Of a stretch of 64,000 bases of DNA, positions 28,819-35,938 are shown one piece after another. The stretch comes from DATFJT01 sp965230755 (lineage in GTDB: Bacteria; Bacteroidota; Bacteroidia; Chitinophagales; Saprospiraceae), in contig CBDDLT010000026.1 of assembly GCA_965230755.1 (NCBI GenBank), forward strand, positions 62,001 to 126,000, given 5' to 3'. The number at the start of each line of letters is the position of its first letter. The stretch's first letter is position 1. Under the pieces are notes generated by a model, which worked only from the letters and a program-made list of their open reading frames with translations, was not told the DNA's origin and ran no database searches. The translations under genes and the position numbers were made by a program.

Positions 28819-29196
28819 TTAGTTTGGAATAATTGGTTTTAATGAAATGTGAGAACAATAATCTTGGTCTAATCTAGTCGAAAATATGTAAAAACTCCCA
28901 TCAAGTACAATTCCTCCTCCTTCGCTATAAAATATGTAGTCTTCTCTATTTCCTTTTATTGAATAAACATCATAACAAAAGCAATTATAATTCTCAAACA
29001 AAACACCTATGTTATATCCAGTTTTATTATAAAAGTCAAACTCCATTTCTCTAATCTTTTGAGGGAAGATTTTATTTATCAATTCCATGTTTTCTCCTTT
29101 TTCCATTTGGTCCCTATATGGATCAGCAAATTCAATATAATCTTTATAAAGATTGTAAACTTCTTTTACAATCTTCCTATCGTTACACTTCATCAT
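28819..29196 (-). CDS. Unknown protein, translationally coupled to the upstream membrane protein
   Basis: A 125-aa product of unrecognised family, with no signal peptide or membrane segment. It has an aromatic-rich centre (NYNCFCYDVYSIKG) and a DGSFYIFSTRL strand near the end. An ATGA overlap at 29193-29196 couples it to the stop of the preceding gene; the frame also allows a start at 29220. Low G+C matches the neighbouring accessory genes. It may act together with the membrane protein upstream. Confidence 0.55.
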   Translation of the reverse strand: MMKCNDRKIVKEVYNLYKDYIEFADPYRDQMEKGENMELINKIFPQKIREMEFDFYNKTGYNIGVLFENYNCFCYDVYSIKGNREDYIFYSEGGGIVLDGSFYIFSTRLDQDYCSHISLKPIIPN

Positions 29197-29615
29197 CTTA
29201 TCTTCAATCCTATACTCCATTTTGGGTTGTAAATCATTAGAAATGATAAGTCAGTTACAGTAGATGAAACAAAGTAATCATTGACACCTAGATTGTCGCC
29301 ATATATTGGTACTTCCAACTTGAATTTTACAATTTCTTTGTCATTTGCTTGAATGAAATTTCTGAATTCAGATTTTTCGGTATCAAAATTGAAATTATAT
29401 ATTCTGTGCTCTGTATCTGCCTCAGTGTCTCCAGGTTCATCTTTATCTTCTTTAATTGATAAATAGATACAAATACCAATGAGGATTAGACCTATTAAAA
29501 TCAGTGAAGTTTTAATAGATGCTGAGTAGCCACTTTTGTTATTAGTAATAGCAAAAATTAAACCCATGATACTTGCTACAGAGCCTAGCAACCCTATTAA
29601 AATTATATAATCCAT
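29193..29615 (-). CDS. Unknown membrane protein, first of a coupled pair
   Basis: The 140-aa product has two membrane segments, at about residues 4-24 and 34-54. A short acidic linker (KEDKDEPGDTEADTE) and a C-terminal beta-rich domain of about 70 residues, probably outside the cytoplasm, follow. No family is recognised. It is coupled by ATGA overlap to the next gene. The pair forms one unit of the co-oriented accessory block. Confidence 0.55.
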   Translation of the reverse strand: MDYIILIGLLGSVASIMGLIFAITNNKSGYSASIKTSLILIGLILIGICIYLSIKEDKDEPGDTEADTEHRIYNFNFDTEKSEFRNFIQANDKEIVKFKLEVPIYGDNLGVNDYFVSSTVTDLSFLMIYNPKWSIGLKIR

Positions 29616-29682
29616 ACTTTTATTTAAAAAAAACTATGTCTCTGAAGAAAGATTAAAATAGGAAATTTTTACTTATTCCCAA

Positions 29683-29793
29683 CGTTGTTTGTAGTTTCAA
29701 ACTACAAACCAATATCTCAATATGTTAAGTTCCATCTAATATGCATCCGTAGTTTGGACCTGTCCGCCTTTTCGGAGGAAACTACGGACAACG
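29683..29793. repeat. Long palindromic repeat, copy 1
   Basis: A 111-bp element bounded by CGTTGT and ACAACG. It contains a hairpin GTTTGTAGTTT-C-AAACTACAAAC (11-bp perfect arms) and a second hairpin CCGTAGTTT...AAACTACGG around TCCG-CCTTTT-CGGA. The outer arms also pair with each other. Copy 2 at 30883-30994 differs at only five positions (four substitutions, one indel), and the two start exactly 1,200 bp apart. It lies 19 bp after the stop of the LamG gene, a position and architecture like an integron attC site, although the core does not match the consensus fully. Confidence 0.85.
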
Positions 29794-29812
29794 GGAGGGC
29801 TTCTTATAACTG

Positions 29813-30808
29813 TTAATTCTTTATGAATCTTTCAAGGCCGATTAACTCTTGGCATCTATAGAACTTCAATATATATAATCCGTTAGCCAATCTTCTTACA
29901 TTAATTTCATTGCCTCTTAATGTTTCTCTTTTCAGTTGCTTGCCTTGAGTATTTACTATTTCATACTCATCAATCGTAATCTCAGTTGCTCCAACTAGAC
30001 TTATATACTCCTTCGTTGGATTTGGATATACCTTCAGTCCCTTATATGTATTTCCTATCTCTACTCCGGATGTCATCATTGGATTTCCTTCATTATATAA
30101 TGAATCTACTTCTAGATCCGTTATGGATCTATTGTATATTCGATAATCGTCTAAGGATCCATCAAAATAATTTGCGAAGCCTAAATTTCCACTACTACTA
30201 TATACTGAGTCTTGTACACCTAGTAAAATCGGACGTGCACTATTCGTATTTATTGTTGGCAATTGACTATCTATTGTCTCATCAATTAATACCCCATCAA
30301 GATATAATGATATACTACTGTTTTGTCGAACTAACACAACATGATGCCATTCATTATCAAAATAGCTTGAATCTGTATGCGATACCGTAACATTATTTAT
30401 CCCATCTCCCACTCGCCATTGAAGCGTAGAAGAGGGAGTTTCCATCGTGCGGATAAATATCCTTGGTTTTATTGTTGTTCCTTCTCCTTTATTAATTATA
30501 ACTCCATATGTATTTTTATTCGCTGTCTTGAACCACGCACTTATCGAAAACGATCCAGCACCTAAATCTAGTTCATTGTCATGATCTATTCTTATATATG
30601 AATTGTTGAAGCTATAAGCATGTTCAATGTTTTCAAATCGATCATCACTTAATACAGCACCGTATATTACTCCATCATTTTCACCTATTTCATCATTAGC
30701 ATTCCCATTATTAAAATAATAACGCGCGATATTACCCTCCTTGACTACTTGACTTTTGATTGTTCCTGATATGGATAGCAGTAATATAAATAGAAAGTTA
30801 GTTTTCAT
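29813..30808 (-). CDS. LamG-domain secreted protein with T9SS sorting domain
   Basis: The 331-aa product has a signal peptide, then a concanavalin A-like LamG/laminin-G3 domain (residues about 25-235). Diagnostic strands are SFSISAWFKTA, WHHVVLVRQNSSISLYLDG and GSLDDYRIYNRSIT. A C-terminal type IX secretion domain follows, starting at KVYPNPTKEYI and ending LANGLYILKFY. It is probably exported to the cell surface and binds a glycan or protein; no catalytic residues are seen. It is unusual as a cargo gene between two near-identical palindromic repeats. Confidence 0.85.
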   Translation of the reverse strand: MKTNFLFILLLSISGTIKSQVVKEGNIARYYFNNGNANDEIGENDGVIYGAVLSDDRFENIEHAYSFNNSYIRIDHDNELDLGAGSFSISAWFKTANKNTYGVIINKGEGTTIKPRIFIRTMETPSSTLQWRVGDGINNVTVSHTDSSYFDNEWHHVVLVRQNSSISLYLDGVLIDETIDSQLPTINTNSARPILLGVQDSVYSSSGNLGFANYFDGSLDDYRIYNRSITDLEVDSLYNEGNPMMTSGVEIGNTYKGLKVYPNPTKEYISLVGATEITIDEYEIVNTQGKQLKRETLRGNEINVRRLANGLYILKFYRCQELIGLERFIKN

Positions 30809-30882
30809 AGTTAACTTGTTATTATCTCAATTCCACAAAATATAATTTTTTTTTTGACCCAAAAAACTATTCTTTCTCCCCT

Positions 30883-30994
30883 CGTTGTTTGCAGTTTCCA
30901 AACTACAAACCAATATCTCAATATGTTAAGCTCTATCTAATATGCATCCATAGTTTGGACCTGTCCGCCTTTTCGGAGGAAACTACGGACAACG
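30883..30994. repeat. Long palindromic repeat, copy 2
   Basis: A 112-bp element about 95% identical to copy 1 at 29683-29793 and in the same orientation. It lies 49 bp downstream of the ApeA-like gene stop and 74 bp upstream of the LamG gene start. Sequence outside the CGTTGT...ACAACG boundaries diverges from copy 1. The two copies would allow loss of the 1.2-kb LamG segment by recombination. Confidence 0.85.
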
Positions 30995-31043
30995 CGGAGA
31001 ATCATGGACATTTGCACTTTGTTGGACACAATATCTCTGTTAT

Positions 31044-32426
31044 TTATTTTTTATTTACTTCATTTTTTAAAAATCTGTGAAGTGACGGTCTATTTAGCAT
31101 TAGTTCGAATTTGTCACTTTGTATGCCAATAAAATCCAACATCATTGTTTTCAAGATTATGATAAGAGCAAGATTATATTTATACATATTTTCCTCTCTA
31201 ATTATGTTTTTTTCTAATCCAGATGAATGATGGACAAGATAATTTCTAGTATTCATTACTTTAAAGATAAACTTTGATTTCTTAGCTGGTAAAAAACTTG
31301 TGATTACATCAGAATGAATTTCAAGTATTTCTTTTATTCGTGATCTTAAGTTTAGTTCATTGCTATATGCGAGTTTTCCCTTTAACCATTCTTTATATTC
31401 TTTTGGGGTATTCTCTAAAATGGCGCTTACTCTTTTTTCGTGATCTTCAACAGGTAAATCTGTTTTGTTACTTAATCTTCTATGTAAGGTTTCAATTGCG
31501 AATATAGTATTTAGGAATCGTTGCTTGGCATAAATCTTAGTTTTGTAAACGGTATCTATATAAAGATCAACAACAGGAGAAAGTAAATTGAATTTTTTAA
31601 TCCACTTATCCAGTATGAATTCCCTGTTTTCTTGAATATCGTCAAAATTGAATAACATAGATTTTGGGTCAACGTCATTCAAAACTTTTGATGTTAGAAT
31701 ATCACTTGTGAAAATTAAATGATTTACAATTGGTGTTTCCATATGATTCAAAATACTACTATTCGTTAATTCGAATGAATTTATTCTCGTTATACTAGAT
31801 AAACCAATAGATATAAAACCAATCATTAAATTTACTTTTTTTAAAATATACTCTAGCGGAGTTAATTTTGTATATCTTATATTAAGTAAAGCAATTTGTT
31901 CAAATTCTCTTTTTTTAATAGAAAAAGACGGTGTTCTGGTTAGTTTAAATGTTACATATATTTCTATTTCGTCATCCTTATACAATTTGATGTTTTCTGG
32001 ATACTTGTATTCAAGAGTTGATTTATAAGGATCACTAGTATCTCTATTGAATGTAAAACCGGAAATATTTACCCATTCAGTAAAATTATGAAGTTGAAGC
32101 GTTACCTTGTCAAAAAGGATTTCTTTTTTTTTATTAAACCAGTGCCCGGTAATTAAAAATCTAGAAGAATAATTTGTGGTACGTATTCCCGGAATACTTG
32201 ATGAACTGCTCCCATTGCTTTCAACTAAAGTTATTCTTTTGCCTCTTCTAGTGAATCCATGAATAATTTCATGTTCTTCTTTATGCTCATTATAATCTTC
32301 AGCAAATGGATTCAGTATTTCTAAACGAATACCTTTTTCCGGGAAATAAGAAATTGTTCCTGAGCGAATAAAATTTTCATGTCTTGGAAGTTTCCAAAAA
32401 CCCATATCTTCAAAAATTATATTCAT
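31044..32426 (-). CDS. ApeA-like HEPN-domain protein, probable anti-phage factor
   Basis: The 460-aa protein has an N-terminal beta-rich domain (about 10-170). The segments RRGKRITLVES and SRFLITGHWF there resemble the ApeA N-terminal domain. A C-terminal HEPN domain (about 295-435) carries RNYLVH at residues 394-399, the RxxxxH ribonuclease motif. ApeA proteins are known anti-phage abortive factors that cut RNA, especially tRNA, when triggered by phage products; activity here is inferred. It is a single-gene unit, followed 49 bp downstream by the 112-bp palindromic repeat. It has no signal peptide and is predicted cytoplasmic. Confidence 0.75.
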   Translation of the reverse strand: MNIIFEDMGFWKLPRHENFIRSGTISYFPEKGIRLEILNPFAEDYNEHKEEHEIIHGFTRRGKRITLVESNGSSSSSIPGIRTTNYSSRFLITGHWFNKKKEILFDKVTLQLHNFTEWVNISGFTFNRDTSDPYKSTLEYKYPENIKLYKDDEIEIYVTFKLTRTPSFSIKKREFEQIALLNIRYTKLTPLEYILKKVNLMIGFISIGLSSITRINSFELTNSSILNHMETPIVNHLIFTSDILTSKVLNDVDPKSMLFNFDDIQENREFILDKWIKKFNLLSPVVDLYIDTVYKTKIYAKQRFLNTIFAIETLHRRLSNKTDLPVEDHEKRVSAILENTPKEYKEWLKGKLAYSNELNLRSRIKEILEIHSDVITSFLPAKKSKFIFKVMNTRNYLVHHSSGLEKNIIREENMYKYNLALIIILKTMMLDFIGIQSDKFELMLNRPSLHRFLKNEVNKK

Positions 32427-32453
32427 TTTTGTGTTGTTTGTTTATTCTGACTA

Positions 32454-32538
32454 ACGTTCGATAAGTTGCAGATTATCAGCTCCATTATTTGACTTACTTG
32501 TCAATTTTTCTTCCATTTTATGATTACCGATCGAACGT
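32454..32538. repeat. Palindromic element between the ApeA-like gene and the P-loop pair
   Basis: ACGTTCGAT (32454-32462) and ATCGAACGT (32530-32538) are perfect 9-bp inverted arms. A further partial pairing (ATTATCA with TGATTAC) lies inside, giving a bulged 85-bp hairpin. Its size resembles the long repeats at 29.7 and 30.9 kb but the sequence is different. The rest of the 251-bp gap (32427-32677) shows no gene. Confidence 0.6.
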
Positions 32539-32677
32539 CCGCTTGAGTAATCAATAGGCATTCGAAATTCGATTTCTTTCCTTTTGGTTGCCCTATCTGG
32601 GGATTTATGGCTAATGGATTATTAAATGCGGAGTATGACCGAAGGGAATATTCTGTCAAATATAGTGTTATGCATCG

Positions 32678-33148
32678 TTATTCTTTTTTCAACATTACTT
32701 CATTTTTAAGGGAAATAGAATCCAACATATGTTTTGTTGTTTTGTCATAGAGGCATAGTTTGTTTTCAATTTTAAATGTTTTTTTTTCAACTGAATTTGA
32801 TGAACACTTATCAATAATCAAGATTCCAAAGGTAAATAATGCCAAAAGGCTTGAAAAAATACTAATTCTTGATGAAAGCACTCCTGCTTCCCAAAATTTC
32901 TTTTGTGTCTTAAGTTCAATTTTCTTGTTGGCAACAGATTTTTCAAATCCACCTTCAATAAGATATTTCTCAATTCCTTTTTCTGTTAGCTCGTATTTAG
33001 GCGAATTTTTGATTTTTGCAATATATCCGCTTCTAACTAACAGATTAAAGTTATATTCAAAACTACTTTCCGCAGAAGATGAAATACTTTCTTTTTGTAG
33101 TTGATTATCATTTAGTTCCTTCAATATTATATCTAAATCAGAAAGCAT
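32678..33148 (-). CDS. Small winged-helix/membrane protein partnered with the P-loop NTPase
   Basis: The 156-aa product has an N-terminal winged-helix-like domain (about residues 1-65, with FNLLVRSGYI and YELTEKGIEKYL). A charged linker and one transmembrane helix (about 95-112, ISIFSSLLALFTFGILIID) follow, then a short C-terminal tail of about 45 residues. I do not recognise the family. It starts 2 bp after the stop of the 827-aa P-loop gene, so the two are almost surely one operon. A membrane-tethered effector or sensor role is possible but is inference. Confidence 0.6.
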   Translation of the reverse strand: MLSDLDIILKELNDNQLQKESISSSAESSFEYNFNLLVRSGYIAKIKNSPKYELTEKGIEKYLIEGGFEKSVANKKIELKTQKKFWEAGVLSSRISIFSSLLALFTFGILIIDKCSSNSVEKKTFKIENKLCLYDKTTKHMLDSISLKNEVMLKKE

Positions 33149-33150
33149 AA

Positions 33151-35634
33151 TTAATCATTTTGTATCGTAATCCTGAAGTCTTTGAAGTCACTGTCAAAGA
33201 GATCATTTAATTTTAATTTTAGACCATTGAAGGATCTTTTAGCAGCCAGAAGTTGTGGGTTTAAATATTGAGTCTCAATTCTCTCACTTATTTTTGAATA
33301 GCAAGTATCAAATATTTCGAGCAGTTGTTTGATATAGAATGCACAGTATATATTAATTATACGCTTATAACTAATTAGATCTTTGTTATTTACATCTTTG
33401 CTCTCGAAATTAGAATTATTTATAGTTTGTATTTTAAAACCTAATCTTGATTTTACGTATTCATTTCGTACTCTATTTATATAGGCTATTTGTCTGGATA
33501 CTACATCTGCAAAATAAAAGGTTTCCTTTAAGGCAAAGTCTGATTTTAAGCAATAATTGAATGGCTTCCAATGTTTTCGCATTCCCTTTTTGTAAAAACT
33601 AACGGTTGCATAGCAACTTGATCTCACTTTATCAATAGTTGATAAAATATGTTCGTGTTTATTTATTGAAAATGATACTGGCAATTCAAATGCTTCAAAT
33701 TTTTTGGGGTTTTTAAAAAGATATCTTTCAAAAGTCAAGTGAGTTGGAACACTGTGGAATATCTTTAAGCCAGATGAGAGAGGTTCGTTAGTTGAATCTA
33801 CTGATGCCGAGAAATATTCAAAATGCCTTTTTACGTAGATTAGAAAATACTTACAATTAGTATTAGCATAAAATCGTATTTTACGAAAAGACTCTGGTTT
33901 TCGCTTCTTTTTAAACCATAAATCAATTTCTTTATCAAAATTGTATTTTCTTATGATTTCTGTTTCATCATTTCTTGACTTATTTGTTACACATGTCAAA
34001 AAATGCCCCCATTCATCAATATTAGAGTGAAATATATTAGAAAACATTTTTTTGAAATCGTCTGCATCATAATACGGCTCATTTTTTTTCAATTTGAGAA
34101 GTGCAAATGCGTTTAAAAGGTCAAATAAACTAACTCCAAATTTAAAAATGTCGTAATTGTTTTTAATGTTCTTTGAATCGGGCTGCTTGTTAATTATTTG
34201 GGAACAAAACAGTCTAAATAAATTGCATCTAAATGTTTTGGAATCGAGGTCATGGGATTGAATGAAATAATCTAAAGATGTTGACATAGATGAACCCGCA
34301 TCCAAAGTTTGATTACTTAAATAATGACTCATCGCATAATATATGAATATGCCACGCTTTAACTTTTTTGGAAAAGAATCTGCAGAAATATTTTCAATTG
34401 TTTCTTCATTGTCAATGTTTTCAAAGCAGCGGAAAAATGCTTGTCGATTTCCATTCCATAATCTAAAAACATATGAATGATCTTCTAATCTTATTGAATT
34501 GAAAGAGTCAATAAGGTTCTCAAAGGCATGCCTTTTTGGACTATGTTCAATTGCAAAAGTACTACATAGATGATCATAAAATTGAAGTTTCCGTTTTAAG
34601 ATACTATTAGATCTTTTTATGGATGATATTGAATATTTTGGAGTTTTTAGTATCTTCCTATTCCTTTCAATTTTTGAGGAATTAAGTTTGAGTTGAGTCA
34701 AAGTACTTACATAGTTTGCAGTTCTATAAATAAAAATATAGTGAATATTACTTAATCTTCTTGAAATATTATATTCATAGTCTAAGTCGTCGGGAAGGTT
34801 TTGCTTAATTAGTTCAATTATATTATCGACATGTGGGATAAAATCTGATCCTAAGAGTTCAATTGTAATGTCAAAAACATCATCTAAATTATCAAGAATT
34901 ATAATACTCCTTTTGTCAGAATCCGTGAATGAAAGAATACTAATAATAATTAAAAAACTAAATAATTCGCTATCTGAAATTAAATTGGATTTGTACCAAT
35001 TTTTGATAAGTGGCTTAAAATTTTGCTGAAAATAATTTTTGTTTTCTGTTTGTGATTCACAATTATCAACGAATTCAATAAATCTGTAAAACCAAGTGTC
35101 AAAAATTGCATGAAAATCATTATAGTAACTGTAATCTGGAGTGCCTTGAGTTGGTGTTTCTTGATTTAAAATAGAATTTAAAAGCCTAACATTTGCATAA
35201 AAAATATCTCTATTTTTTTTATATCTATCTATAATCCATAAAACACATTTTTCTTGGAAATCAAGTTTATTGTTGAGTCCACTCGAAACTTTAAAATCAA
35301 GATTGAAAAAAGAGAATTTATTTTTCTTTTTATGAATAAAGCTTTCAATAAAAACTGATTTTCCATTCTTGCCATAACTATGTACGAAATGATATGGAAG
35401 TTGTCGTTTAGTAATATTATAATCCAGATTTTCAATTTCTTTGTTATAACTGTTTATATCGTCAACATATAAAAAATCAAAGAATGACTGTACTGGGAAC
35501 CTTTTATTCGATTTGCTCCATCTAAATTCCATTAAGTTATTGAAAAAGAAATTATCCACATCATTTTTAGTGTTTGTTGGAATTTCAAAAAGTTTTACAA
35601 AATCTCTTCTTTCTATGCTTGTTAAATCTCTCAT
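33151..35634 (-). CDS. Large P-loop (STAND/AAA-like) NTPase of unknown family
   Basis: The 827-aa protein has a Walker A-like motif SYGKNGKS (residues about 86-93), a Walker B-like RSIIILDNLDD (about 242-252), and a following YIFIYRT strand (about 299-305). That Arg may be sensor-like, as in STAND/AAA NTPases. The remaining 500 residues are helical and aromatic-rich, with no domain I can name. No signal peptide is present. A small winged-helix/membrane protein follows in the same operon. Large P-loop proteins with small partners next to ApeA and Septu homologues often belong to defence systems; here that is inferred from context. Confidence 0.65.
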   Translation of the reverse strand: MRDLTSIERRDFVKLFEIPTNTKNDVDNFFFNNLMEFRWSKSNKRFPVQSFFDFLYVDDINSYNKEIENLDYNITKRQLPYHFVHSYGKNGKSVFIESFIHKKKNKFSFFNLDFKVSSGLNNKLDFQEKCVLWIIDRYKKNRDIFYANVRLLNSILNQETPTQGTPDYSYYNDFHAIFDTWFYRFIEFVDNCESQTENKNYFQQNFKPLIKNWYKSNLISDSELFSFLIIISILSFTDSDKRSIIILDNLDDVFDITIELLGSDFIPHVDNIIELIKQNLPDDLDYEYNISRRLSNIHYIFIYRTANYVSTLTQLKLNSSKIERNRKILKTPKYSISSIKRSNSILKRKLQFYDHLCSTFAIEHSPKRHAFENLIDSFNSIRLEDHSYVFRLWNGNRQAFFRCFENIDNEETIENISADSFPKKLKRGIFIYYAMSHYLSNQTLDAGSSMSTSLDYFIQSHDLDSKTFRCNLFRLFCSQIINKQPDSKNIKNNYDIFKFGVSLFDLLNAFALLKLKKNEPYYDADDFKKMFSNIFHSNIDEWGHFLTCVTNKSRNDETEIIRKYNFDKEIDLWFKKKRKPESFRKIRFYANTNCKYFLIYVKRHFEYFSASVDSTNEPLSSGLKIFHSVPTHLTFERYLFKNPKKFEAFELPVSFSINKHEHILSTIDKVRSSCYATVSFYKKGMRKHWKPFNYCLKSDFALKETFYFADVVSRQIAYINRVRNEYVKSRLGFKIQTINNSNFESKDVNNKDLISYKRIINIYCAFYIKQLLEIFDTCYSKISERIETQYLNPQLLAAKRSFNGLKLKLNDLFDSDFKDFRITIQND

Positions 35635-35938
35635 TTTTAATTTTATTTATGATGCATAATGTAGTTATAATGCCAACCATACCATGTTATATTCCAATTG
35701 GTTTCAGTTTAAACATTTACAAACGTTTAAAATCCTTCTATTCAATTAGTCTACGCTACACCGGAATTTGCATCTTTTGGGATGGTCTAAATATAAATAG
35801 GAATGATCAAATCACTTGTATAACTTTTGTTATACAAAAAGAGAAGATTTTGATGTATTACGCTTTTTAAGGAATGTCTTAATAGACCTTCTTGCCAGAA
35901 TTTTTTCAAAAATTACATGAATTGGTAAATTCGAATAA
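35635..35938. other. Non-coding gap at the upstream edge of the accessory block
   Basis: This 304-bp A+T-rich stretch has no plausible gene. It should contain the promoter of the 827-aa P-loop gene and the 3' region of the acs gene. It includes TTATGCATC in inverted orientation (about 35650-35660) relative to a copy at about 32668 on the other side of the pair, and the 22-bp hairpin described separately. Confidence 0.4.
35816..35837. repeat. Hairpin with 9-bp arms upstream of the P-loop pair
   Basis: TTGTATAAC-TTTT-GTTATACAA is a perfect palindrome with a 4-nt loop. Its last 19 bp (35819-35837) are identical to 9458-9476, upstream of the Septu-like pair. It lies 182 bp upstream of the 827-aa gene start, so it may be an operator, a recombination site or the footprint of a lost element. 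Confidence 0.7.

Noticed and set aside
32657..32682. AGTGTTATGCATCGTTAT resembles part of a Vibrio VCR integron site
   Set aside because: The likeness is limited to a few bases and in the wrong orientation for the minus-strand genes; not enough to call an attC site.
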